Source of the DNA: Mesorhizobium sp. M1E.F.Ca.ET.045.02.1.1
GTDB lineage: Bacteria; Pseudomonadota; Alphaproteobacteria; Rhizobiales; Rhizobiaceae
Assembly: GCF_003952485.1 (NCBI RefSeq)
Contig: NZ_CP034447.1
Location: 2,418,001-2,482,000, forward strand
Reading direction: 5' to 3'
Length of the DNA: 64,000 bases
Below the pieces are notes generated by a model. The model saw nothing but the letters and a program-made list of their open reading frames with translations. It had not been told where the DNA came from and did no database searches. The position numbers were made by a program, and so were the translations under genes. Of this stretch, positions 55,877-64,000 are shown piece by piece. The stretch's first letter is position 1. Every line of letters starts with the position of its first letter.

Positions 55877-56353
55877 GCGATCCAGCCTTCGCCTCGCCGC
55901 CGGTGCCGCCGGAAAGCCCGGCGCTGGAGCGGCTGATGCTTCTCGAGGAAGGCCACTGCCTGCGCGAGCAGGCGCTGGCGGTCTGCGGCAGCGTGCGGCC
56001 GGTGGCGATGGCAAGCTACGGCGCGACCAGCCTGACGATCCTTTTGCAGATGGTGGCGCATGGGCTGGGCGTGACGCTGGTTCCGGAAATGGCGGCAAGC
56101 GCCGCCAGCGTCATGCCGGACTTGAGGATCGTGCCATTCCAGGGAGCCGATGCCGCAGCGCATGATCTGCATGGCCTGGCGGAAGAACAAGGTGCGGCAG
56201 GACGAATGCATGGAATTGGCCAAGATCATCCGTGGACTGGACCAGACGGTTCTGGGGGTTGACTTGGCGGCGCTGGCGGGGCGTGAGCTTGGCGGCGCCG
56301 ATCAAAGGTCAGCCGTTGACCCTAAGTGGTCATTCAAGCGGACTGCGGATTAG
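55877..56353 (+). pseudogene. 3' fragment of an OxyR-like LysR regulator, frameshifted
   Basis: From about 55905 the plus frame reads ALERLMLLEEGHCLREQALAVCG, then GATSLTILLQMVAHGLGVTLVPEM, the second half of an OxyR-type effector domain. After VPFQ one extra G (GGG at 56142-56144) shifts the frame; in the corrected frame it continues PMPQRMICMAWRKNKVRQDE and LAKIIRG, a normal OxyR-type C-terminus. The N-terminal half, including the HTH and peroxide-sensing cysteine region, is missing. Confidence 0.72.
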
Positions 56354-56452
56354 CCCGGAAGCTCCAGCCGTGCTAGAGTTCGGTGATCGCATCGCCGGAG
56401 TGGAGCGCATTTGGCGCGACACCCTTGGCCATGAAGCACACACCGTGGTGCT

Positions 56453-58174
56453 ATGGAACGCAAGCTTGCGGCCATTCTTGCCGCCGACGTCGTAGCTTAC
56501 TCGGCCCTGATGGAGGCGGACGAGGGAGGGACCTTCGAGCGGCTTAGGGCCAGCCGTAAGGAGCTGTTCCAGCCGGAGATCAGCAAGCATCACGGGCGCA
56601 TCTTCAAACTGATGGGCGACGGTTTGCTGGCTGAATTCGGCAGTGCAGTCGATGCTGTCGAGTGCGCGGTAACCCTTCAACGCGGCATGGTGGAGCGCAA
56701 CGCAAGTGTCCCCGAAAGCGAGCGCTTCGAGGTCCGCCTCGGGATCAATCTGGGAGAAGTGATCGTCGAAGGGGACGATCGCTACGGCGAGGGTGTCAAT
56801 GTCGCCGCTCGCCTGCAGCAGCTCGCTGATCCCGGCGGCGTCTGCGTTTCAGAGAAGGTGTCCAAGGAGGTCGAGAAGAAGCTGGCGTTTGAGTTCGAAC
56901 CCATGGGCGGCCAGCGGGTGAAGAATATAGCCGAGCCGATATACTGCTATCGCGTAAACTTGCAGTCTGTCAGAGCCTCTTCGGCCGGTCGACCGGTATC
57001 GCTGGAATTGCCCGACAGGGCGGCCGTCGCCGTCTTGCCTTTCGCCAACATGAGCAGCGATCCGGAGCAGGAGTTCTTCGCCGAGGGATTGGCTGAAGAC
57101 CTGATCACGGACCTGGCAAAGGTCCCCGGCCTTCTTGTGATCGCTCGCAACTCCTCGTTTGTCTACAAGGGAAGGTCGGTCGATGTCCGATCGATCGCGA
57201 GGGATCTCGGCGTCCGATATGTTGTCGAAGGCAGTGTGCAGAAAGCGGCGGCGCGCGTGCGGATCAACGCACAGCTTATCGACGCGCGCGAGAATACGCA
57301 TATCTGGGCCGACCGCTTCGACGGCGAACTTGCCGATGTCTTCGCCTTGCAGGACGAGGTTGTCGGTAAGATCGTTGGTGCACTCTCCGGCTCGTTTCCT
57401 TCCGCCTGCTCGCTGCCCCGGCAGAGGACGTCGAATTTCGAAGCTTACGAGCTTCTGGTGCGCGGGCGGTCGCTGGTGACCCAGTCGCAAGAGGCGAACA
57501 AGACCGCACGTCCGCTCCTCGAAAGAGCGATCCAGCTGGATCCAGGCTTCGCGGAGGCGCATGCCTGGCTCGCGATGTCGCACCTGCTTGGTTGGATGTT
57601 CTGGGGAGAGCCTGAGGAGTACCGTTCACTCGGGCGGGCTGAGGCCGAGCGCGCGGTATCGCTCGATCCAGGGAACGCAGGCGCGCATTCAATCCTGGGT
57701 TATGTTTTGCAATTCGACTTTAGGGCGGATGAGGCAGCGGCGGAATTTGCGACAGCGTTGAGGATCGATCCCAACCACGCCGACACTTGGATCTTCCTGG
57801 GCGAATCGAAAGCGCATCTGGGTAACGCCGTCGAGGGGATCGAGTGCATTCAAAATGCCTTCCGGCTGGATCCTTACCCACCCGGACGATGCTATTGGCT
57901 GCGCGGGTACGTAGAATATGCTGCGCGCCGCTACGAGGATGCGGTCGACACCCTTCGGCATGAAACAACCTACCGGACAGGGTCGCGGCGGATTTTGGCT
58001 GCCGCCCTTGCACAGCTTGGTCGGATCGAAGAGGCCAAGGAGGAAGCACGACAATTCCTCGCCGCCAACCCGCATTTTTCCGCTCGGCAATGGGCGAGCA
58101 CGCAGCCGTTCCGCCGCGACGCGGATCGCCAGCATTTCGTTGATGGCTATCTAATGGCGGGTCTACCCGAATGA
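56453..58174 (+). CDS. Class III adenylate/guanylate cyclase-TPR protein
   Basis: Protein of 573 residues, paralogous in layout to the one at 19.5-21.3 kb. The cyclase domain (residues 1-165) has metal aspartates D12 (LAADVVAYS) and D56 (MGDGLLAEF) and GEGVNVAARLQQ. The middle FlgO/TolB-like segment is AVAVLPFANMSSDPEQEFFAEGLAEDLITDLAK. TPR repeats follow (LDPGFAEAHAWLAMS, LDPGNAGAHSILGYV, IDPNHADTWIFLGES, LDPYPPGRCYWLRGY). It is cytosolic and presumably signals through a cyclic nucleotide. It begins 100 bp after the oxyR-like remnant. Confidence 0.88.
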   Translation: MERKLAAILAADVVAYSALMEADEGGTFERLRASRKELFQPEISKHHGRIFKLMGDGLLAEFGSAVDAVECAVTLQRGMVERNASVPESERFEVRLGINLGEVIVEGDDRYGEGVNVAARLQQLADPGGVCVSEKVSKEVEKKLAFEFEPMGGQRVKNIAEPIYCYRVNLQSVRASSAGRPVSLELPDRAAVAVLPFANMSSDPEQEFFAEGLAEDLITDLAKVPGLLVIARNSSFVYKGRSVDVRSIARDLGVRYVVEGSVQKAAARVRINAQLIDARENTHIWADRFDGELADVFALQDEVVGKIVGALSGSFPSACSLPRQRTSNFEAYELLVRGRSLVTQSQEANKTARPLLERAIQLDPGFAEAHAWLAMSHLLGWMFWGEPEEYRSLGRAEAERAVSLDPGNAGAHSILGYVLQFDFRADEAAAEFATALRIDPNHADTWIFLGESKAHLGNAVEGIECIQNAFRLDPYPPGRCYWLRGYVEYAARRYEDAVDTLRHETTYRTGSRRILAAALAQLGRIEEAKEEARQFLAANPHFSARQWASTQPFRRDADRQHFVDGYLMAGLPE

Positions 58175-58179
58175 CTCGC

Positions 58180-58285
58180 TAAAGCGCGTCGCGATCATTC
58201 AGATTCGCTCCGTACGCTTTAGGTTTTTGATTTTACGCATGTCTTTGTCCCGAAACCGGTTACCACTTTCGGGAGACATGCTTTA
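58180..58285. repeat. Dispersed palindromic repeat (GCATGTC type)
   Basis: Nearly identical to the copy at 6778-6884: AAAGCGCGTCGCGAT, then GCATGTCTTTGTCCCG...CGGGAGACATGC. It starts within 10 bp of the cyclase stop codon. Confidence 0.85.
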
Positions 58286-58390
58286 GGTGCCCGTGCGAAT
58301 GACCGTTTCTGGCGCACAGCGGTCGGAGGCCAACGTTCCCAATTGGGTCGGAAATTCGGTCGCTTAGAGATGATTGGTTTCACCCCATCG

Positions 58391-59635
58391 TCAGGCGACG
58401 TTTTTCCCGGTTGCGCCGGACCTCGCCTGCACGCCCGGCGCAAAGATCTCCTGGTCGACGAAGGTCAGCGCGCGCATGGCGCAGCCTTCGCGGATGAGCG
58501 GCAATTCGTTCGGCTCGGTGTCGAAGGAGATCGATTTGGAGTGCTGGCCGCCAGCGGTCTGAGCAATGGCCTCGCGCAGCGCCGGCTCTATCAGGTCGAA
58601 AGCCGCGGCGCTGACGCCGACCACGGCGACCGGCGCCGGGTCGATCAGCGCGAACAGGTTGCCGAGGCCGAAGCCCAGCGCCTCGCCCGCCCTGCGATAG
58701 GCCTCGCGTTCCGGGCCGTCCTTCTCGCGCGCCTTGGCGGCAAGCGCCCGCATGTCGGCATCGCTGACATCGACCGGCTCGGAGTCCTCGCTCATCCCTT
58801 TGGCATTGCGCCAGATGGCGTAGTTGCCGGCATAGGCCTCGACGCAGCCGCGGCGTCCGCAACGGCAGAGCGCGCCGCCCGGGCGGTGAATCATGTGGCC
58901 GAACTCGCCTCCGGAAGAATGCGTGCCGGTGAACAGCTCGCCCTTCAGCACAAGACCCATGCCGATGCCGTGCGAGAGCAGGATGGCGATGAAATTGTCG
59001 TGGTAGCGGTCGGGGTCGCGCCACTGCAGCGCCACCGCCATCATGTTGCAGTCGTTCTCCATGGTGGCCGGAATGCCGAATTCATGCTCCAGGATGTCGG
59101 CGAAAGGAATGTCGGTCAGTGGCGTGATCGGCGACCACAGCATGGCGCGGGCATGGGAATCGGTGATGCCCTGAATGCCCATGGCGATGCGCGCAACGCT
59201 GCCGACATCGAGGTCGGGGTCCTCCAGGCGGCGCCTGACGATCGCCATGCATTCGCCGATCAGCTCGTCGCGCGGCATGGTCAGCGTGTCGAGGCGCCGC
59301 TGTTCCTCGGCAATGACCTGACCGGCATAGTCGATGACGGCGACGGAGAGGAAATTCAGCGACAGCACCACCGTCACCACGGCGGCCGCTTCGGGATTGA
59401 GGGCGAGGCCGACCTGCGGCCGTCCACGCTTCAATGACGCGGTCTCGCTCGGCTTGCCCTCGGTCAGGATGCCTTCCTGGATCAGGTCCGAGGAGATTGC
59501 CGAAATCGTCGAGTGGCTGAGCCCGGTCGTCGCGGCGATCTCGGTTCGCGACGGCTGGCCGGCCCGGCGCACCGCCGAGAGCACCATGGCGCGGTTGCGC
59601 CGGCGCAGGTCGTCGTGGCGGATTCCGACCGACAT
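58391..59635 (-). CDS. ROK family transcriptional regulator
   Basis: Protein of 414 residues. An N-terminal HTH (RNRAMVLSAVRRAGQPSRTEIAATTGLSHSTISAISSDLIQEGIL) is followed by the ROK sugar-kinase-like domain: MENDCNMMAVAL, LSHGIGMGLVLKGELFTGTHSSGGEFGHM, and the zinc motif CRCGRRGCVEAYAG with its cysteines. It is a repressor of the NagC/XylR type, released by a sugar ligand. GGAAGG precedes the ATG. It is divergent from xylF, and a palindrome in the intergenic region is the probable site. Confidence 0.93.
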   Translation of the reverse strand: MSVGIRHDDLRRRNRAMVLSAVRRAGQPSRTEIAATTGLSHSTISAISSDLIQEGILTEGKPSETASLKRGRPQVGLALNPEAAAVVTVVLSLNFLSVAVIDYAGQVIAEEQRRLDTLTMPRDELIGECMAIVRRRLEDPDLDVGSVARIAMGIQGITDSHARAMLWSPITPLTDIPFADILEHEFGIPATMENDCNMMAVALQWRDPDRYHDNFIAILLSHGIGMGLVLKGELFTGTHSSGGEFGHMIHRPGGALCRCGRRGCVEAYAGNYAIWRNAKGMSEDSEPVDVSDADMRALAAKAREKDGPEREAYRRAGEALGFGLGNLFALIDPAPVAVVGVSAAAFDLIEPALREAIAQTAGGQHSKSISFDTEPNELPLIREGCAMRALTFVDQEIFAPGVQARSGATGKNVA

Positions 59636-59883
59636 TCTTTCCTTCCTCCCCGGTCAGCGCGGCCTCTTGACAATGCATGGGCCGTCGGCGACGCGCCAGA
59701 CCGGTTCAGTTCCTTGATACAGCCACCGAACCGCCCTGGATTTGTTGTTCAGTCCGGTGGAAGCGGTTCTGCTCTTCTTCCGAAACTGTTCCGGGATAGT
59801 GGCAGAAGCGGCGGAGGCTGTCATTATTTATTGCGGGTCTCGAAAAAAAGTTCACGACACGTCAAAAACCATCAGAATCGCTG

Positions 59884-59932
59884 TTGACAGCGCTTCGGCG
59901 TTGGACCACTATTTTTTCGAGGCTCGAAAAAA
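59884..59932 (+). promoter_or_regulatory. xylF promoter with ROK operator
   Basis: TTGACA at 59884-59889 and CACTAT 17 bp on form a candidate -35/-10 pair. A perfect inverted repeat, TTTTTTCGAG / CTCGAAAAAA around one G (59912-59932), covers the start region. A half site CTCGAAAAAAA lies about 80 bp upstream. AT-rich arms with CGAG fit a ROK (XylR/NagC-like) repressor site. Confidence 0.75.
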
Positions 59933-59995
59933 AGAGCCTCAGTGCCGGCCTTCGGGCCAGTCTGGGTCGCGCCGCAAGGGCGCAGGGAGGAAATC

Positions 59996-61036
59996 ATGAA
60001 GAGATTCGCAGCCGCCATGCTGGCGGGTGTCGCCATGTCGCTGACGCTGGCGTCGGCCGCAGAGGCGAAGGACAAGGTGATCGGCGTTTCGTGGTCGAAT
60101 TTCCAGGAAGAACGCTGGAAGACCGACGAAGCGGCGATGAAGGCGGCCATCGAGGCGGCCGGCGACAAATATATCTCCGCCGACGCGCAGTCCAATCCGG
60201 GCAAGCAGCTCACCGACGTCGAAAGCCTGATCTCGCAGGGTGCCAATTCGCTGATCATCCTGGCGCAGGACGCCTCGGCGATCGGGCCGGCGGTGCAGAA
60301 GGCGCTCGACGAGGGCATTCCGGTGGTTGGCTACGACCGCCTGATCGAGAACAAGGACGTGTTCTACCTGACCTTCGACAACAAGGAAGTCGGCCGCATG
60401 CAGGCCCGCGAGGTGTTCAAGGCCAAGCCCGAAGGCAACTATGTCTTCATCAAGGGCTCGGGCTCCGATCCGAACGCCGATTTCCTGTTCTCGGGCTCGA
60501 TGGAAGTGCTGAAGGAAGCCATCGACAGCGGCAAGGTCAAGAATGTCGGCGAGGCCTATACGGATGGCTGGCTGCCCGCCAACGCCCAGAAGAACATGGA
60601 GCAGTTCCTGACCGCCAACGACAACAAGGTCGACGCCGTCGTGGCCGCCAATGACGGCACTGCCGGCGGCGTCGTCGCGGCGCTGACGGCCCAGGGGTTG
60701 GCCGGCACCGTTCCGGTCTCCGGCCAGGACGGCGACCATGCCGCGCTCAACCGCATCGCGCTCGGCACGCAGACCGTGTCGGTGTGGAAGGACGCGCGCG
60801 AGCTCGGCAAGAACGCCGCCGAGATCGCCTCGCAGCTCGCCGACGGCAAGAAGATGACCGACATCGCCGGCGTCAAGGACTTCACCACACCTGGCGGCAA
60901 CACCGTCAAGTCGCTGTTCCTGACGCCGGTCGCGATCACCAAGGACAATCTCAACGTCGTCATCGATGCGGGCTGGATCAAGAAGGACGAAGTCTGCGCC
61001 GGCGTTGCCGCCGGCAGCGTCGCGGTCTGCAACTGA
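59996..61036 (+). CDS. xylF: Xylose ABC transporter substrate-binding protein
   Basis: Protein of 346 residues with a signal peptide ([22 protein letters not shown]). The mature part is a two-lobe periplasmic sugar-binding protein close to Xyl[130 protein letters not shown]. It presents D-xylose, or a related pentose, to XylH/XylG. GGAGG precedes the ATG. It is divergent from the ROK gene, and its promoter contains the ROK operator. Confidence 0.94.
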   Translation: MKRFAAAMLAGVAMSLTLASAAEAKDKVIGVSWSNFQEERWKTDEAAMKAAIEAAGDKYISADAQSNPGKQLTDVESLISQGANSLIILAQDASAIGPAVQKALDEGIPVVGYDRLIENKDVFYLTFDNKEVGRMQAREVFKAKPEGNYVFIKGSGSDPNADFLFSGSMEVLKEAIDSGKVKNVGEAYTDGWLPANAQKNMEQFLTANDNKVDAVVAANDGTAGGVVAALTAQGLAGTVPVSGQDGDHAALNRIALGTQTVSVWKDARELGKNAAEIASQLADGKKMTDIAGVKDFTTPGGNTVKSLFLTPVAITKDNLNVVIDAGWIKKDEVCAGVAAGSVAVCN

Positions 61037-61061
61037 TCCGACTGCAAGCTATCAAACGCAG

Positions 61062-61123
61062 CGCCGCGGCCCAAAACCGCGGCGTTTCTCCAAAGGCTCC
61101 CGGCTTCGACGAAGCCGGGAGCC
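61062..61123 (+). terminator. Two strong stem-loops between xylF and xylH
   Basis: First: CGCCGCGG / CCGCGGCG with a 7-base loop, followed by TTTC. Second: perfect 13-bp stem GGCTCCCGGCTTC / GAAGCCGGGAGCC with a 3-base loop. They probably attenuate transcription and stabilise the xylF message, so the binding protein exceeds the membrane parts. A palindrome of the CAATTCC family follows at about 61178-61226. Confidence 0.78.
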
Positions 61124-61277
61124 ACCGGAGCAGTTCACCGCCTGGCAAAATCGCCGAACTGCCCCGACCGTTTGTTTCCACGCAATTCCGCGCGGAAGTC
61201 CGTTACGTGCTTCCTGGAATTGCCCTAGCATCGTGGCCCGGCATCCGCGCCAGACGGCAGGCCGGTGGGAGGAGATC

Positions 61278-62642
61278 ATGACCGATACGACCTCTGAAAC
61301 GCCGGCCAACCCGGCCGCGGATCGCGCGCGGGCATCTGAACTCAGCGCCATCGGGCGCTTTCTCAAGGCGACCGAGCTCGACACGCGCATGCTCGGCATG
61401 GTCGGCGCGCTGCTGATCATCTGGATCGGCCTGCACGTCATTTCGAGCCTGCGGCTCGGCGTCAATCCGCTCGATTTCGACAGCCGCACGTTTCTCACAC
61501 CGCGCAATCTCTGGAACCTGTCGGTGCAGACCTCGGCCGTGGCCATCATGGCCTCCGGCATGGTGCTGGTCATCGTCATGCGCAATATCGACCTCTCCGT
61601 CGGCTCGGCCGAGGGATTGATCGGCATGGTCATGGGCTTTGCCCAGGTGCATTTCCTGGTGCGGATGGTCGGGCTCGAGCTCGGCAATCCGTGGATCTGG
61701 GTGCTGGCGCTGGCCATCGGCCTGGCGCTCGGCCTGCTGATCGGCGCCTTCCAGGGCTTCGTCATCGCCTATCTCGAAGTGCCGGCCTTCATCGTGACGC
61801 TGGGTGGGCTGTTGGTATGGCGCGGCGCCGCCTGGTGGGTCACCAGCGGCCAGACGGTCGCGCCGCTCGACGCCACCTTCCAGCTGATGGGCGGCGGGCC
61901 GGCGGGCTCGATCGGCGCCAAATGGAGCTGGGCCGTCGGCGTCGTCGCCTGCCTGGCGGTGGTGTTTGCGCTGTTCCATGGCCGCGTACAGCGCAAGCGC
62001 TTCCGCTTCCCGCTGCGCCCGATCTGGGCCGAGACGCTGCTCGGCGCGGTCACCTGCGCGGTCATCATGGGCGCGGTGTGGCTGGCCAATTCCTATCCAT
62101 GGCCGGTCGGTATCGTGAACCGATACGCCGCCGCCAACAACATTACCGTTCCCGAGGGCGGGCTGTTCATCGCTCACGGCATCGCCATTCCGGTGCTGAT
62201 GGCGGTGGCGGTCGGCCTGATCATGACCTTCATCACCAAGCGCACCCGCTTCGGCCGCTATGTCTTCGCCATCGGCGGCAATCCGGAGGCGGCGAACCTT
62301 GCCGGCATCAACACGCGCTGGATCACCATGAAGGTGTTCATGATCATGGGCGTGCTGGCGACGATCGCCGCGGCGATCTCGTCGGCCAGGCAGAATTCAT
62401 CGACCAACGCGCTCGGCACGCTGGACGAGCTCCTGGTCATCGCCGCGGCGGTGATCGGCGGCACTTCGCTTGCCGGCGGTTCGGGAACCGTGCTCGGCGC
62501 CATGCTGGGCGCGCTTTTGATGCAGTCGCTGCAGTCCGGCATGGTGCTGCTCGGCGTCGACTCACCACTGCAGAGCATCGTCGTCGGCGCCGTGCTGGTC
62601 ATCGCCGTCTGGCTCGACACCATCTACCGCAAACGGGTCTGA
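61278..62642 (+). CDS. xylH: Xylose ABC transporter permease
   Basis: Protein of 454 residues with about eleven to twelve helices. The BPD_transp_2 core has ASGMVLVIVMRNIDLSVGSAEGLIGMVMG, LIGAFQGFVIAYLEVPAFIVTLGGLLVWRGAAWWVTSGQTVAP, and the loop AIGGNPEAANLAGINTRWITMKVFMIMG (the EAA-like coupling segment). The end is GMVLLGVDSPLQSIVVGAVLVIAVWLDTIYRKR, as in XylH. It is longer than RbsC-type permeases, as is usual for XylH. GGGAGGAG precedes the ATG. Confidence 0.93.
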   Translation: MTDTTSETPANPAADRARASELSAIGRFLKATELDTRMLGMVGALLIIWIGLHVISSLRLGVNPLDFDSRTFLTPRNLWNLSVQTSAVAIMASGMVLVIVMRNIDLSVGSAEGLIGMVMGFAQVHFLVRMVGLELGNPWIWVLALAIGLALGLLIGAFQGFVIAYLEVPAFIVTLGGLLVWRGAAWWVTSGQTVAPLDATFQLMGGGPAGSIGAKWSWAVGVVACLAVVFALFHGRVQRKRFRFPLRPIWAETLLGAVTCAVIMGAVWLANSYPWPVGIVNRYAAANNITVPEGGLFIAHGIAIPVLMAVAVGLIMTFITKRTRFGRYVFAIGGNPEAANLAGINTRWITMKVFMIMGVLATIAAAISSARQNSSTNALGTLDELLVIAAAVIGGTSLAGGSGTVLGAMLGALLMQSLQSGMVLLGVDSPLQSIVVGAVLVIAVWLDTIYRKRV

Positions 62643-62687
62643 GCATGATCCCGCAAAGTGGAAACCGGTTTGCGGAAAAGATCATGC
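62643..62687. repeat. Palindromic repeat inside the xyl operon
   Basis: GCATGATCCCGCAAAGTGG / CCGGTTTGCGG...GATCATGC hairpin in the 75-bp gap between xylH and xylG. It is a variant of the dispersed family and lies within the presumed transcript. Confidence 0.75.
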
Positions 62688-62717
62688 CCGAAGTCAGGCA
62701 TTAGGGAGGAGGAGAAA

Positions 62718-63515
62718 ATGGCAGAGAACGCTTCCACCGGTGATCCGCTGGTCGACATGCGCAACATCTCGATCGCCTTCGGCGGCATCCGCGCCGTCGA
62801 CGACGCGTCCATCGATCTCTTTCCAGGCGAAGTGGTGGCGCTGCTTGGCCATAACGGTGCGGGCAAGTCGACGCTGATCAAGATCCTGTCCGGCGCCTAC
62901 AAGCGCGATGCGGGTACGATCTTCGTCAACGGCGAGGAAGCATCGATCTCCAACCCGCGCGATGCCAAGAAATACGGCATCGAGACGATCTACCAGACGC
63001 TGGCGCTTGCCGACAATGTCGACGCCGCCGCCAATCTTTTCCTCGGTCGCGAATTGATGACCGCCTGGGGCACGCTAGACGACGTCGCCATGGAGGCCGA
63101 GGCGCGCAAGGTGATGGGCCGGCTCAATCCGCGTTTCCAGCGCTTCAAGGAGCCGGTGATCAAGCTGTCGGGCGGACAAAGGCAGTCGGTGGCGATCGCC
63201 CGCGCGATCCTGTTCAATGCCCGCATCCTGATCATGGACGAACCGACCGCGGCGCTCGGTCCCCAGGAGACGGCCCAGGTCGGCGAACTGGTGCGGCAGC
63301 TCAAGGCCGACGGCATCGGCATTTTCCTGATCAGCCACGATATCCATGATGTATTCGAGCTCGCCGACAGGGTCTGTGTGATGAAGAACGGCCAGGTCGT
63401 CGGCACGGCGCGCACCGGCGACGTGACCCAGGACGAGGTGCTCGGCATGATCATCCTCGGCAAATGTCCGCCGGGCGCTATTCCGGGTCCAGGAGCGTTG
63501 AAAATCGCGGCTTGA
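62718..63515 (+). CDS. xylG: Sugar ABC transporter ATPase, single-domain XylG type
   Basis: Protein of 265 residues with one nucleotide-binding domain: Walker [10 protein letters not shown] near residue 43, Q-loop [23 protein letters not shown], signature LSGGQRQ, Walker [13 protein letters not shown] and H-loop [16 protein letters not shown]. It energises XylFH. Enteric XylG and RbsA have two fused domains (about 500 residues); this single-domain form is like FrcA and others in rhizobia, and presumably works as a homodimer. GGAGGAGG precedes the ATG. It is the last visible gene of the operon. Confidence 0.92.
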   Translation: MAENASTGDPLVDMRNISIAFGGIRAVDDASIDLFPGEVVALLGHNGAGKSTLIKILSGAYKRDAGTIFVNGEEASISNPRDAKKYGIETIYQTLALADNVDAAANLFLGRELMTAWGTLDDVAMEAEARKVMGRLNPRFQRFKEPVIKLSGGQRQSVAIARAILFNARILIMDEPTAALGPQETAQVGELVRQLKADGIGIFLISHDIHDVFELADRVCVMKNGQVVGTARTGDVTQDEVLGMIILGKCPPGAIPGPGALKIAA

Positions 63516-63645
63516 CGCTGAAAATTAGCCGGCAAATAGACCGTTGGTCGATGCGCCGACAGCCGCGATGGCTTGGCCCCGCCATTGTATTAGTCCGGCG
63601 ACTTGCCCATAAAGATGGTCAAGCATCCATGGGCCGCACCCTGCA

Positions 63646-64000
63646 TTGAAAAAGCTTTTTCCGATCGTCGCTTTCATCGCCGTCGCGCTGATCAGCCTGA
63701 CGATGGCGGGGTTCGCCTATTTCGCGACCCAGGAGGCGGCGCGCATCAAGTTCGAAGGGACGGCCGACGATGCTCTCAACCGCATCGAGAGCCGCATCGA
63801 CCTGCATCTGTCGCTGCTGCGCTCGACACGGGCACTGTTCGATGCCCGCAACGGCGACATCAAGCGCGGCGAGTTCAACGCCTTCTTCACCGCGCTCGAC
63901 ATCAGCGATAATTTCGCCGGCCTGCGCGGCGTCGGCTTCCTGAGGCTGGCCAAGACCGGCGACGGGGCCGCCGTCGAACGCGACATCCTGCGCGATCACG
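63646..64000 (+). CDS. CHASE-domain sensor protein, N-terminal part
   Basis: Open frame from a TTG to the end of the window (118 residues visible). It starts KKLFPIVAFIAVALISLTMAGFAYFATQEAA, one membrane helix, then KFEGTADDALNRIESRIDLHLSLLRSTRALFDARNGDIKRGEFNAFFTALDISDNFAGLRGVGFL, the start of a CHASE extracellular sensor domain. No ATG or GTG lies between a stop at 63610 and this TTG, so a TTG start is likely. The output domain (kinase, cyclase or GGDEF) lies beyond the window. Confidence 0.8.
   Translation, partial: MKKLFPIVAFIAVALISLTMAGFAYFATQEAARIKFEGTADDALNRIESRIDLHLSLLRSTRALFDARNGDIKRGEFNAFFTALDISDNFAGLRGVGFLRLAKTGDGAAVERDILRDH

Overview
The window is high-GC DNA from an alphaproteobacterium of the Rhizobiales, most likely Mesorhizobium or a close relative. 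The support is a TrcR/DUF1013 regulator, an RpoH sigma factor, two DUF1127 micro-proteins, ZapA beside a DUF4164 protein, a tkt-gap-pgk-fba cluster, and several families of short palindromic intergenic repeats (arms such as GCATGTC..GACATGC and CAATTCC..GGAATTG). The genus is an inference from gene content, not a database result.

Layout: 1-6.8 kb holds the end of a MacB-type permease, a LysR-controlled short-chain dehydrogenase/tautomerase cluster, a prenyl diphosphate synthase, the transglycosylase MtgA and ribosomal protein L32. 6.9-12.9 kb is a series of small regulator-plus-enzyme modules (HxlR/hydrolase; GST-ArsR-SRPBCC; MFS-ArsR; quinone reductase). 13-16.8 kb carries two DUF1127 genes, trcR and a WYL regulator with matching palindromic operators. 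17-29 kb is central carbon metabolism on the minus strand (tkt, gap, a CPA1 antiporter, pgk, fba), split between pgk and fba by an IS5 element and a cyclase-TPR gene. 29-34 kb is housekeeping: zapA, a 1-Cys peroxiredoxin, rpoH, an RluD-type pseudouridine synthase and tRNA-Glu(CTC).

34.3-42 kb is accessory. A GST-like protein with a histone-H1-like Lys/Ala/Pro tail is followed by two tandem, almost identical 2.5-kb units, each with a tyrosine recombinase and an IS91-type transposase; the first unit's recombinase is frameshifted. An IS630 element with an A8 frameshift site follows. 42-44.6 kb contains small envelope proteins.

44.8-54.2 kb is signalling and phosphate: a soluble four-PAS hybrid histidine kinase with two receiver domains, then a repeat-rich gap, a three-repeat Pho box, and pstSCAB-phoU-phoB. 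phoR is not in the window. 54.6-58.2 kb holds a quinone-reductase-like gene, a deletion scar fusing the 3' ends of two divergent genes (acyl-CoA synthetase and oxyR-like), and a second cyclase-TPR protein. 58.4-63.5 kb is a ROK repressor divergent from a xylose ABC transporter (xylF-xylH-xylG) with a clear palindromic operator. The window ends inside a CHASE-domain sensor.

I see no CRISPR array, phage or recognisable defence system, and nothing that amounts to a clearly undescribed system. The most notable observations are the tandem recombinase/IS91 units, the WYL/DUF1127 operator set, the histone-tailed GST, the G-rich inverted repeat behind the quinone reductase gene, and two small deletion scars.
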